DNA of 61,333 nt, taken from contig JABVXU010000335.1 in NCBI GenBank assembly GCA_013365365.1, positions 1 to 61,333 on the forward strand, read 5' to 3'. The notes beneath the pieces are model-generated. The model did not search any database, was not told where the DNA came from, and saw only the letters and a program-made list of their open reading frames with translations. Source of the stretch: Cruorifilaria tuberocauda (taxonomy: Eukaryota > Nematoda > Chromadorea > Rhabditida > Onchocercidae). The stretch's first letter is position 1; every line of letters begins with the position of its first letter. Shown piece after piece: positions 12,555 through 25,625 of this stretch. The translations under genes and the position numbers were made by a program.

Positions 12555-15500
12555 ATGCATACTACAATACTGCTTAATCATTGCTTAACAGCTATCACTA
12601 TCCTTCTGAATATCGCATCAGCTCAGCATTATAATTGGTTGTAAGTTATTTATTTACCATTTTCAAATAAACAGTAGTGTAAGTATTGATTGTTGAGGAA
12701 AATTTATTTAAAAAAGTTCAATTATTTCACATCAAATAACTTTTTTTTTTCAAATGATAATCTTTATACTTTTCATATTGAAGATAATCATAGAGTAATT
12801 TAATCAAAATCAGTTATATTAAGCGACTAAATTAAAAAATTACAATTAAATAATTAGCAAAAATATCCGTGAAACAGTACAGATCGCTGGCATTATCGTC
12901 AACAGCACAGTATTCGCCAGCGTTTCATTCAGCATCTGATTACGATAAACAGCAATATCGAATACTGTGTGAGCGATTATTGGGTTTAAATCCAGCTCAA
13001 ATCAGCATTTGTCAACAGGTAAATTTCTTTTCTATTTACCTAAATAAGTAAACGTTAACGGGAGGTAAACAACGCAAGCAATCGCATGATATTCAATCTG
13101 ACGTCAATATAACAATTAAATTCGTATTTCTAAGAATAATTATCAAGGAACAGGAGAATTTCAATGGATAATGCTTAAATGATGAAAAGTATTTGATTAA
13201 ATAATTTCAACATTGTGCTGAATAGTTTACTAATTAGAATTCTAGCTTTAAATTTGCATTGCGATGTCCATTTCTCCTCTAAATGGACTATTTGGGTTCA
13301 ATTTCATTTCTTCTGATAAATCCAACATGGAAATTCATCGTTGATCCATAACCGTGGAAAGACAATATATTGTCAACGATAATTCTTTTCCATCAATTAC
13401 TAAATTATTTCATTTCACAATACCATAACTATAAGTTTAATTTTAAACCCGTAATTGTTATTAAACAATGGCGAAAATTTTTTATTTTTGATTTTCTTTT
13501 TTTCTGTTATCAGTAAAATGTAATGTAAATGAAGATTTAAATCTCATTTATCAAAATTATTTTAGATTTGAAACAATTTAAAAATATGCTGCTCAAATAC
13601 TCGTAAGGATCCTTAGCCATCTATGTGCATGCCTACATTTTCAACTTCTTAAAAAAAGAGAAAAGAAATCTTTCTGGGTTAATTTTTAATAGAATTCAAT
13701 ATTATTGGCGTTCCATATTTCATTCTGCAGATTATCTTTTTCAACAAATTGAAGAACTGGAAAAGTAAGAGTTTGATTTTCCAGGTAAATCAGCTAAATT
13801 ATGGATTTCCAACTCTTTTTTAGCATCCATTTGCAATTCCATCAATTGGACGTGGTGCGAGGGATTCAGTTGTAGAATGTCAAGCACAATTCAAATTTGA
13901 AAGGTTCCATCATCTTTTAAGTAATTTCTTTGGCTAAAAAAGGAAAGGAAGAAAAAGTGAAATGAAAATCGAAAGTTCCTTTTTCAACTTATCACATTAT
14001 CATATTATTAAATATTTGAATTGTTAATAAATAATAATGATTCGAAAAATTCGGTAACCGTAAATATAAAAATATGGATCAAATTTTCAAATTAGTCATT
14101 TATTCCGCTGATCTTAGCAATCTTGCAAATTTAAGAAATTTAACAAATTTTAATTCGGTTCCATATCTTAAGCTGTATCGAAAAATACTTGCAATATGGC
14201 AGAAACTATATGAAATTAATGATTTGAAAGAATTAGATGTTTGTTGTGTATTCATTTAAATTCATGAAAATTTTCAGCAAAGAAAATAAGTAAACAAACA
14301 TTTTAGATGGAACTGTTCAGAGAGGATAAGTAAGAATTCGAATGTAACGGCAAATGGTTTCCAGGATTTGCTAGGACAAACACTTCGAGCTGGTATGTAC
14401 GTTAAGAACAAAAGAATCTTGTAAATACTCGAAACTTGCGCTAACAATAAATTTCAGTGAAAATAAGTATTTTGATTTCAATGTTTTCTTTTTGAAAAAT
14501 AAATATAAATTTTGAGAAAAATGTTTTTTTGTTTTTTCGCATGACAGGAAACAGAGAGACGGCATTTATCTCAGCCGTTGCCAGCGCGGGTATTGTACAT
14601 GCTATCACAAAAGGATGCAGTGCTGGTAATTTGACAGAATGCGGTTGTGATAATCAACCAGGTGGACAACGATACACGGATTTGGTTTACTTTCTTTTTT
14701 TTTTTAATTTCAAATTTAAATATTTCAGGTACTTAATACACCAATGCTAAGAATTGTCATGATCATGTAATTATTTACTTTTAATAAATTAAATATTAAC
14801 AAAAAAAAGCAATCTAATACATTTTAGTATTGGAATTGAAAATACGGTATCCATTAGTGTATATTGGATTGCAAATTTTCTTCATCCTTATTGTTTTTTT
14901 TTTAAAGCACCTAAAAGGAGGAGTCATAAAAGTAGGCTGTTCTGTTAGATATTCCAAATGAATTGAAACACAAATATGGTAATAACGTATAATTACTGTA
15001 CGATGAATGTGTTGAATTTCTTGATGATTGATCAATATTAACTTGAAAATAAAGTATAATTTGATTTAACCTAAAATCTAGCAACATTCAATAATTAAAT
15101 TTTCAAAATGCTAAATACATAGGTTATTGTGGAAATCGAAATTTTAGGATCATGCAAGTGCAATAGGACGAGAAAAATTCTCATGGGGTGGTTGTTCGGA
15201 TAATTCTAAATATGGTGTTCATTTTGCCAAACAATTCCTGGATCGTTTTGAACGGGAGCAATACGAGAAAGATCGTGACATAAGACATTTAATGAATCTT
15301 CATAACAATTTTGTCGGTCGTGAAGTAAGTTAGATTACATGTAAAGTTATATCAATGATTTATTAGTTTTCCATAATTTTTTTAATTAGTAATTTGCATG
15401 AGTGTATATTTAAATTCTCCTATTTGAAATAAAATAAATTAAAGAGGAGAAAGAAGGAAAAAGGAGAAAAATTAATTATTGTAGGCAATTGTCCAAAATA

Positions 15501-16865
15501 TGCGCAAACAGTGTCGCTGTCATGGCGTTAGTGGTTCATGCGAATTTAAAACTTGTTGGTTACAAATGCCCAGGTTTGCAGAAATTGGTGAAATGCTTAA
15601 ACAACGCTATAATCATTTTGCCGTTCAGGTATCCTTTTTCCATTTACGGTTCGAAATATTTAGCTTTGATAAATAAGTTGCTTTGTTCGAGAACAAACTG
15701 ACAGCTGAATTATATTATATTATTATTTTCGACATCTGATAAGATCATTGAAATATTAATATTGCAAACAAAAAAGTAATGAAATTATGAGTTTTTGAAA
15801 AGCAAAGGTTCTTATATCGGCTTTAAAATAGAACTTTTCGAAATATCGTCAAAAAAAGACTGAAATACAAAAATGAACGATATTTTAAGAAATATTATAA
15901 ATAGTCGAGTAGTAGATTAATATACAATAAAACATAAACAGATGATTATAATAAAAGACTATTCTATTAAGGAAAGATAAATATCAGATCATTTGTCCAA
16001 TAAAGGGATAAAGTGATTAAGGTTTAATAAGCGTAAAATTTTGTCGACAAGATAAGCGGTAATTGTGGAAATATCATATTTTAAGCAGAAACAAGAAGAA
16101 ATTATCAGTGAAATTGAAGAAGCTATTTATTTTAGTTCTTCCAAAATTTTTGGATGTTAAAGATGATATTAACTGAGAACTGAAGATTTTATTGAATCAA
16201 ATGTAATTAATTGAAATGGTGGTAAAAATTAGGGTACGAAATTCCGTGTATTCATCCAGAAACTTATATTTTCTTTGTAAACTTATAATTGAGAAACAAA
16301 TTGAAGTTCACAGCAAAAATTGACATTAATAACTAAGTAATTAAAGGTAGCAAAAAGGGCAAAAAAACGTTTACGAAGGAAAGAGCGTTCGGAAAGAAAA
16401 AAACCGTTACGTGGTAACGAGATCGCTTACATTAATAAATCACCGAATTATTGTGAGCGAAATGATGCCGAGGGTAAGCTTGGATATTGATTGTGTCATA
16501 TTTCGTCTAATTTAATTTTGATTTAAGATTTTTTCCAAACAAAATTTCAGTTCTTTCTTCATTATCGAATAGATTACAAATTTAATTTCATAGAAATGAT
16601 TGCAAAAGGATTTGTTTAAATTAATTGTGTTAGCGTGTAAAGAACAATTTGATGAGAAAATTTTCCAGGTATCCTCGGTACGCATGGCCGAGAATGTAAT
16701 CAATCATCGCTTAACTCGGATAGCTGCGATCTGTTATGTTGCGGTCGTGGCTATAATACAAAAGAGGAAATCCGTACGGTACAGTGTCATTGCAAGTTTG
16801 TTTGGTGCTGCTCCGTGAAATGCAAAACATGCACGGAGAAAGTTCTTGTTCATACATGCAAATAG
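12555..16865 (+). CDS. Wnt family secreted signalling protein (Wnt16/EGL-20-like), nine exons
   Basis: The predicted product is a secreted Wnt ligand that binds Frizzled receptors on other cells and controls polarity, migration or fate. Exons: 12555-12640, 12883-13018, 13824-13903, 14307-14392, 14548-14684, 15148-15324, 15485-15628, 16347-16473 and 16669-16865. All phases agree and give 389 residues, the usual Wnt length. Residues 1 to about 24 form a signal peptide. Diagnostic motifs are [34 protein letters not shown] (Ser250 is the expected palmitoleoylation site), the CGRGYNT motif and a Cys-rich C-terminal domain ending HTCK. A basic stretch ([18 protein letters not shown]) followed by YINKSPNYC is closest in memory to vertebrate Wnt16, often paired with C. 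elegans EGL-20. The family call is firm; the subfamily is inference. Possible N-glycosylation sites are NCS, NVT, NLT and NQS. Confidence 0.95.
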
Positions 16866-16967
16866 AATTATCAACATTTTCTTTCTATACTAATACAGAT
16901 TTTTTTGGGCTTTTTAGAAACGAAGAAATTCTTCAGATAATATTTTTAAGTCAAATTTGTAAAATTC

Positions 16968-16973
16968 AATAAA
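16968..16973 (+). terminator. Poly(A) signal of the Wnt gene
   Basis: A canonical AATAAA lies about 100 nt after the Wnt stop codon in AT-rich DNA. It is the first good candidate cleavage signal for this transcript. Confidence 0.6.
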
Positions 16974-16999
16974 AATCATTATCATTCAATTATATCTAC

Positions 17000-18650
17000 T
17001 GATATGCTTACCTTAAAATTCAGTAATCACATAAATAAAATTCCGTAGTGATAAAATCTTAAAAATATTCCTTAGAATGTTTAAAAATACTTTGTACAAT
17101 TCATTAGTTGCTTACGTCATGAATATTTTTGTCATGCTTGTTAGGCTTTTTTTAGCCTATCGATATGTACAGCATATACTTTTCTTTTCTAAAAGTTTAT
17201 CTAAAAGGCTTTCGACAAATATTTTCTACCATAAATTAAAAAGAAAAATGAAATGAATATTGTTAAGTCTGATTGTGGAAGAAATAAACAAACGCTGAAT
17301 TGTTGCATAATAACAACATTTGTATTGTTTCGTGTAGCATTTTAATTTGTTTTCTTTTAAAGTGATTGATAATTAATTAAAGGATTCTTCCGCATATCCA
17401 AAAATTATCCGTGAATGCTGCAAATATACGATGTTCAACATTTGCTTGCTTATTCATTTTATTTCTTTTTCTTTTTTTTTTTGATATTTCAAAATTCTCA
17501 TTTTCATTAATGTGATTTAAACATGCTTTTTCATTCTTTTCCTTCTTCATTATACTTTTTCCTCTTTCCGAATTAATCCAATTAAATTTCTACAGAATTG
17601 ACCATTCCATTGGTCATTTCATATAATGGTATTATTTTGTTACTGTAAGAAACAAAAAAACGAAAGATTTTTGGCGATATGATTAGGTTGAAATGTTAAT
17701 CGATGATCTGAAATTATCTCTTAAAACAATATCAAAAAAAATAAACAGCCAATTCAGATTTTATACTTACTCTTATCATCTCCAAAAACATTATCAATGT
17801 GTGAAGAAATTTTGACAGTCCCGAGAATAAAGTTTTTGAAAAATCCATGCTTATAATATATTATAAGGCATTTTTCCATTTCTCCTCGAAATTTCACTGC
17901 ACGAATTAAACGTTATAAGAGATATAAAGGAAAAAATATGAAAATTACATGCAATTAAAATAATATAAAAACACAAAAATATTATGTTTAATATCAAACA
18001 CATCTTCGAATGAAAAAATTTTTCAAGCAAAATTTAAATAATGCTTATAAATTTTTCATTTTCTGAAGTTAATATCTTTAAAATTGAACTTCAATTTTGT
18101 AAGAAGCATGACGAAATATATCTTCCAGTATTATATCATCTTTTTATGTAGAACTTCGAAATGAATTCAAACAGTGATAGTATTCAGTTTCGATAAAAAC
18201 ATTTGCCCTACACTTAAATGCATCAACGGGTAATATTGAAGTCAATTTTCATACACGCATTTTCTTACGTTATTTTCTCTACGGTACGTTTTTAATCACG
18301 TATCATCACGTATCTTCGTTCCATCATGAATAAATCATAAAAAATGTTATTTGTAGCATAGCGTATTGTTTTGCTATCAAGCATTGTACGTACAACGAGC
18401 AATGTTTTTTTGTAAATACTCACAAGTGAGAATTTTGTTGATCATCGAGTTTATAGATTTCTAGAGAGTGAATTTCAATGGAAATTTTATTCATTACTTC
18501 ATGCATGTCTATTTCATTGAGTAACTTGAAATGTAATTTAGAATAAGAAAATAATGTTAATAAAAATGAAATGAATTTTATTACTATACTAATGGTCAAT
18601 AAATTTTTATTGCAGTTGAATGTTAGTTGTACTTTCGAAATAAATTACAA
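17000..18650. other. Intergenic region between convergent Wnt and glucuronosyltransferase genes
   Basis: This is AT-rich DNA between the 3' ends of two converging genes. I see no exon-like segment, RNA gene or repeat array in it. Confidence 0.5.
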
Positions 18651-18676
18651 CAATTAGGTCATCATTTTCTTTGTTT

Positions 18677-18682
18677 TTTATT
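18677..18682 (-). terminator. Poly(A) signal of the glucuronosyltransferase gene
   Basis: TTTATT on the plus strand (AATAAA on the minus strand) lies about 125 nt after the minus-strand stop codon of the glucuronosyltransferase. Confidence 0.55.
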
Positions 18683-18807
18683 TTTATTTGTATAAAAACG
18701 GCTTAAAAAAAAGACATATCCTAGATGTTTGTTTTATCCTTTACATACAACACTTTTCACTTAAAAATCTCAATAACAACAATAACAAAAAAAAAAATTG
18801 AATTTTG

Positions 18808-21800
18808 TTACTCCACAAAAAAACCGTTCGTATCTGCAACTCGTTTATCGAGAGTTACTTTAACCGTTTTAGTGTGCCATACCAGGATTTCACGTTCTTC
18901 CTGTAAACAAATAGATGGCTCTCCTTGTATTGTAAAAAAATTTGTTTTATTTGTACTTGAATTTCTGAATTCAATTACATTTAATATTTTTTGAAGTTAG
19001 GTTTTCTTTTCAGAAACTTTTCGTTCAGTAATTTTTCTATAATTTTAAATTCACAAATTTCTCCAAGTTCTATAAGAACTTTTTAGATAATCTGCAAAAA
19101 ATACTCAAAAAGTTAGTGGATATGGGAAAATCTAAGCACTTTTAAGTTGTAAAAAAGAGCTAGAGCTGCGTTTTCCTATTCGATTCTGTTATCCTGATCT
19201 GACCTGATCAAATTCGTTAATTATCACTCATTTTTTAGACATTGAATTAATTAATTTAAACCGTAGTTATTTCAATTTTTAGGACTAAGCAAGTGTGAAA
19301 TCAAAGTCAAAGTGCTCAAAGACGATAAATTGTGATATGTGACGCATTTATGATGGCTGTAATAAATTTAGCTGAACCGTTCCAGTGTAAGTTTTCAAAT
19401 AAGCAATAAAAAAAACGCATTCTTATGCAACTAAAAAGTTACGCATATTATATAACTTATATTACCAAATTAGCAACGCAATCTTGAAGGGATTGTTAAT
19501 AAATTATACCTCTTCGAAGCCAAATGGCTCGAGATCAAGAATCTGAAGGCCGAGATCTTCAAGAAAACACGTTTCTGGTGCCCCAAGACCGCGATTACAC
19601 GATTTACCAAACACTGCCGTTGAACTAAGCAAATAAATATCTTTTCAAAAAAAGAGAAATAAATAAATGAAATAAAAGTACACTTTCGAAATTCTAATCG
19701 TAAATTCTTAAAATTCCAACAATTCACACATTGTTTCAACTGATACGAAGATCATTAATTAAATGGGGATCTGTTTCTCATTTCCACTAAACAAAGATAA
19801 AAAAGATGATAATTTACTTAAGCACAACATCCAAGGCTACAGCAAAACCAGCCATATCAGTAGCAAATTTCCTTTTCTTATGCCATACCACATTCCATCC
19901 CACCACTGTTCCATTAATAACTGCAGGAGATTCGACTAATGCACCTCCGGCAAAACCTAAATACTTCTTGAAAACTTAATCAAAATTTCCACTTAAATTT
20001 CTATCAACTTCTACCAACTCTGTAACCGTTTACCTTTTCTAATGATTAAACTTGGAGATATTATTTCGAGATATTATCAGTTCGGTTGTTAAGTTCATTT
20101 TTTACTTTTCATTTTCTCCCTATATGATTTTTTTAGATAGTTTAAATTCAAATTATATTAAAATCAAAGCATATGATTGGACAAACTGATGTAAATTGCT
20201 CACCAACAGCCCATATCCCAACTTTTTGTACATTCCTTATATAATCATTAAATAATCTGATATCATATGAATTGTCATCATCGGCAAAGTAAACAACTGA
20301 TTTGGCTGATCCACCACTTATTGAATCTGAATTATTACGTAAATATTGCAATGCCATCGTTCGTTGATACCAACCGCGACCTAAATTTCATCTGCTTTAA
20401 TTTGTATACCTTAAATTCTAACTGTTCACTTTAGCAAAGATGCATCTGCAACAGACTTTCTTGATGGATAGCAATGTTGGCAAATGCCCATAAAGTTTTA
20501 GGAAATACTCCAAATTTTGTGTCTTGTTTGAATTCAGGTCATCGAAGGTTTAAATTAGTCGTATGAGCTTACAGAATTAAAAAGCAAATTGAGCAAATTA
20601 AATAAATTATGGTATGGTTAGTGATTGCGTTACCATGGCGATATTGACTTTAATTTTGTCAACTCATTTCTTTAATTTAGAAGGGAAAGAAAAAACAAAG
20701 GTAGAATAGAGAAGTGAGAGTGATGAGGTAAGGATTGAGAAGAATACAAATTGAGTGATGAAATTGAAAATTGATAAAATACTATTAATCATCTCTCTTT
20801 TTATCTTAATCATATTCTCTTTTCTCTTATTCTCTTTGTCATATATGACAAAGAGAATAAGAGAAAAGTTAATATGCAAATTAATGATGCAATTTAACTT
20901 ATAATTTTTGCTGTTAACACTATTTTTTTCGAATCATTAATTGATTGTTGAAAGTGAAGAGGTAAACAATATACTGATAACTTACGTGGATAACCTGGTG
21001 GTGTTTTGGCTGGGAAATACGTATATGGTAAAGCAGTACGATTGAGCAACTTTTCAACAGCTTTTACTTTGTGATTTTCATCCTCAATAACAATCCAATA
21101 TAAATTTCTGATATGTGATAATGTATTTGCCATCCTAAAAATGTTCGTTTATCACTTCAAAATATTAATTTATTGCAGTTATAAATGCGAAAACATTATG
21201 GATAAATGGGTAAATTGAGTAAATTTTGTTTGAAATGCTATATAAGCTATAAATTTTATTGCTTAATCGGGAAAATACATTAATTTTTTCAGTATTTTTA
21301 TCCCAAAATCAGTTAAAATCAATATGATTTTATAAATTTAAAAGATGAAAATACTATTGCCAATTCTGAAATAATTTTTTTCAACTAAATGGACCTCGTC
21401 ATGTCGGCTAATCTTGCTGGCCGGCGATAAGTTGGTGTTATTACAATAATTTGAGAGCTTGGTGAAGGCGGTACCAATGCTTTTAAAGGTTTTATCAGTA
21501 TATTAGATGACCTAAACAAAAAATTAAATTAACTAAATGAATTAAGATGATAATATATGAATAATTGATCTATGTAAATATGGAAATGATATGTAAGAAC
21601 AATATTGATAATTTCGATACTAATATGATATCACATTGCAGAATTGTCCAATAAAAGTTTTAACAATATTTGAGGTTGTAACTGAACTCAAGTGATATTC
21701 AACTAAACATCCCTTTATTATTTTTATCATTTATAAATTAAACGAGTTAATATTAAAATTTCATTATAGACGAATAATGACGAACAGTTATATTATCATT

Positions 21801-22115
21801 TTCGATATTAATAAGTAGTTTCTGCTAAAATTTTACACATCAGCAATTAATTTAATGATAAAAGGAAGAAAAACGATTTTTTAATTGCTGCCTTTTTCTA
21901 ATTGGAACACTATTACTTATATGATAAAATGCATTGAATTTTCATCAAATGACTAGCAAGCTAACCAAAATAAGAAGAATAGCTTACCGAATAGATGATA
22001 CAAATTGTATAATTAACAGTAATATAAATACAGCAGCAAAAATACGTAAGTAATATATCATGTAGGTTCGATGCCGTGATCCTGAGCTTCGCATTTGTCG
22101 TAAGCATTTCTCCAT
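18808..22115 (-). CDS. Galactosyl-xylosyl beta-1,3-glucuronosyltransferase (GT43, GlcAT-I/SQV-8-like), seven exons
   Basis: This is a Golgi enzyme that transfers glucuronic acid from UDP-GlcA to galactose, in the proteoglycan linker if it is the SQV-8 type. Exons from the 5' end: 21988-22115, 21395-21511, 20986-21134, 20204-20380, 19818-19956, 19510-19624 and 18808-18900. Phases agree and give 305 residues. It is a type II membrane protein: short basic cytosolic tail, one membrane helix at about residues 18-39, then the catalytic domain. Family motifs are IVITPTY (65-71), YWIVIEDE, the DXD-type metal site FADDDNSYD (DDD at 165-167), TDMAGFAVAL, Glu254 in the position of the catalytic base, and ILVWHTKT near the C-terminus. 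The first-exon ATG was chosen because the earlier ATG at about 22125 hits a stop. All expected residues are present. The exact paralogue (SQV-8 or a GLCT protein) cannot be told by eye. Confidence 0.93.
20819..20868. repeat. 50-bp perfect palindrome in a glucuronosyltransferase intron
   Basis: The two 25-base arms are exact reverse complements with no spacer, centred between 20843 and 20844 (core TGTCATATATGACA). The arms are pyrimidine-rich on one side and purine-rich on the other. It lies in the intron between the third and fourth exons. Such a sequence can extrude as a cruciform. It could be a palindromic duplication or an assembly foldback. Confidence 0.9.
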
Positions 22116-25100
22116 TGAATTTTCATTTGTAAAAGGAAGAAATAAAAACCTGTTTTAAATTGACAATATTTGCATACTATTAATAAATCCGTTCTCTTCA
22201 AAACTGTTTTAGACTATCGCATTTCGGCAAATCGAAATAATCAAATCATTTGATTGTTTCATAAGTGTCTGTGTTCATCCATTCCTTTTTTAATTCTTCT
22301 TATTTTTTAGTCCTTTCTGCAGAAATCTTTTCCTCCTTTTTATCTTCGAAATAACAATTTCAAATTGAATACATGATAATCGAAAGATTTTATTTCTAAT
22401 CAACCAAAGATAATTTTTAAGTTAGAAAAAATTGAATGAAATTGAAAGTCATATCTCCTAGACAATAAGACATTTAAATTTAGCGTCAATTATAAGCTAA
22501 ACTCCTAACAATATCCATATGAAAAAAGAATTTAGTTCAAAAGAAAGCTTCTGCACAAGGTATACAAGCAAAATATATTTCACTACATTCAAATCTCATG
22601 CAATAAATTCGAAAGAGAAAAAATTAAATAAAATAAAAAAAAGGAATATCATGAAAAAATCCATTAGAATATGATTTGTTCTATGTTTTTAAGTTCTCTT
22701 GACGCATTTTAAACTTTGGAATCTTTTGAAGTTATCCTCCTTTTTTTCTTTCTCTGAAATGAAAATCTGATAATAGTTGTATTAATTACATCGTTTTCAT
22801 TGCGAGATATTTAATACAGACATATGAACCTTTACAACATGATTTATAAATGGAATTTTGAGGAAAATAGATGAAAGAAGAATTAACGCATTAATGTATG
22901 AGCCAAATAAAATTTACAAAGTTCAATTAATAAAAAAATTTAAATGAAAGGAGAAAGCATCAAAGATAATTAGCTCATCTTCATTTCTCTAGATTTTTTA
23001 TTGTCAAGAGAATATCAGCTTATTCTTAGATATATCTTTGATAACTTAAAACTTTCGAATAATCCATTTTTACTATTTACTCTGACGAATTATATTTCAA
23101 AAAATACTAATTTCCAAATAAGTCACTAAAATTTTCAAAACTTCATAAAAGAAAATTAAGCATTAGTAAACTAAAAACATTTAAAAAATTTCGTCTAATT
23201 TTCAGATAATTTTACTAGCGTTTAATTTCTGTCAAGTTTTGAAATGATATTAGAGATTAACAGATACGTATAGAGACGAAATTGAATTTGCTAATTGTTG
23301 CTTAAATTCGAATCATCTTTTCTAAAGTGGTAATTTGTTAAATATGCTGTATAAGTTAAAAAAAAGTAACTTTCAACGTCATATATCAGTGTACTTTCTA
23401 AGCTGCCAAACCTAATTTAATATATCAGTTATCTTTAATAGGATTCTAGAAGAATTGCATAAATAAAAAACTGTTATATTCTTAATTTATGGAATTCTTG
23501 TAAAAATTTTTGCAAAGCAATTTTTAAAATGTTAGAAATAATAAGGAATTAGGATAAGTTACGAGTTTTTAAATGAGATTCAACAATTGTCTTAATGAAA
23601 AGAAATCTTTTTTTCCTCAAATTGACTAACTTCAACATGATAGCCGCTATGCCGCTTTTCTAATTCAATTCAACCTTTCGATTATTAAACCAAACACTTC
23701 TATGAATAATGCATGACAGTATTTTATTGACTTTCCTAAGGCTTTTAAGACAACGCTTTACATGCCCTTCAATGCATTGAAATTACTAAATGGCTGCCAT
23801 TTCCGTAAGCTGAAATGCTTTCGATCAAATTTCAACATAATTTTAAAATTGTATCCAATCCGAGTAAAATTTATGCAAAAATAAAACGGATTTGAATTTT
23901 AATGAAACTTATCACAATATCGAATTTCATATCGTTTTTAAATGAAATAACTCAGCCGATAAGTCTGCTGATGACATTAAATAATGTGAAATATATTTAC
24001 AAAACGGCCAATCACTGTGTCGTTCATCCGCTTCAAAGATTAATTCATTTGATAAACAAAAAGAATTTCTAAAAATATTCCAACAAAAGTTTTCATAACA
24101 TTTCATTACTTTCTCTCTCTCATAATACTAGATATCATGAATAAGCCGATCATTGGTGGAATAATTTTCAATATATGAGGGAAATTGAATTTCGATGCAT
24201 TGAATAGTTTACCATTAAGCATTAAAAAGTATAACAAAAGAATTTGCTGATTGGTAGGAATAAAAATGAACCATTCAATATCATTTGTCAAATTTTCATC
24301 AACTTAACGAAATAAAGAAAAATTAATTTCGATAAATTTCAATAAAAACTAGTATAACAGAGACTATCCAGATATTTAACGAAACAATCGCTCAATGATT
24401 TACGAAAAACAATAAGCGAGTGTTCATCGAACATGGAATGAGGTTTACAATATTATTAATTGTATCATTAATAATCTTAAGCTACCAGTAAATTTTATAA
24501 ATATCACTCTAATTTTCTTAATTATAATAAATTTTTTTTCATTAAAAAAACGGAAAACTTGTCCTATATTAATGTTGCTAAAAATCTTTTTGTTCATGAA
24601 AATATCCATTTCTAGAATAAATGTTTGAATTATACCGTAATAAATGAATAAAAAAAATAGCTGCGACAGTCAATTCTAAAATTGAAAACAAAAAAAAAAT
24701 TCTTTAAAGTAATTTTCACACTTTGAAACTAAAATAAACGGTTAAATAAATGGGTAATAGTTGAAATTAGCACCGATTTCCTATTCTCATCCTAACATTG
24801 AAAATATTATAGACTTTGATAATTAAAACTTTGTGACTTAATCGAAATTTCCAATAGTTGTTATAAACAAAATGCGTTAATTCCTGCAATATACCATTTT
24901 ATATGATTGTAAACAATTCAGTACTTTGATTACTATTAGTATACCAATATCGCTATTATTATCATTATTGTTAATGCTATAATGATAATTTGATATATCC
25001 ATTCAATTTCAAATATCATCATACCATCTAATCCTACTTTCATGAACTAAATGATCTCTTATTAATTAATTTATTAATGTTTTAAATAGATGCAACTTCT

Positions 25101-25494
25101 TATATTCAGAACTACATAAAGCGATAATCAAAAAGTAAGCAAAAATAAAACTAAATAAATGAAGTAAACTTTACTCTATATTAATATAAATTTTTGAAAT
25201 TTATTATCACTTGTCAAACATATCATAAAAATTAAGCGTTATTCAATTTTGTTGTAATTAACTATAAAATTAATTAGAATTTTATGTGTTCATTTAAATC
25301 TTACAAATTAATGAAAGCTTACAAGTCAATAACATCTGTAATTAATGGCCAAATTTAAATTTTGATAAGGATTTATAAATTGATTCAAAATGGAAAGGAC
25401 GAAATAACAAATACATAGAACAAAAAAAGAGCGGTTCTGTTGCCTGAGGCATATTATGAACAACACATGCTTGAAAAACGTAATATAGTTAATT

Positions 25495-25625
25495 GAAAGC
25501 GGGTGACGCGGGGAACGAGTTGCGGGAAGGTAAGGATGGAACAAGGGGAATAGCGATGGAGAGAGAAAAGGCGGGGGAGGGGCGGGTTCGGGAGAACGGG
25601 GTAAAAACGTGGAAATATGGGGTTA
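25495..25625 (+). other. GC-rich patch with a G-quadruplex motif
   Basis: About 130 bases with dense G runs sit in otherwise very AT-rich DNA. At 25573-25592 the runs GGGGG, GGGG, GGG and GGG are separated by 1, 1 and 3 bases, meeting the usual four-tract G-quadruplex rule; a fifth run (GGGG) follows at 25598-25601. No open frame explains the composition. It may be a promoter element, a replication-related structure or inserted DNA. Confidence 0.7.
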
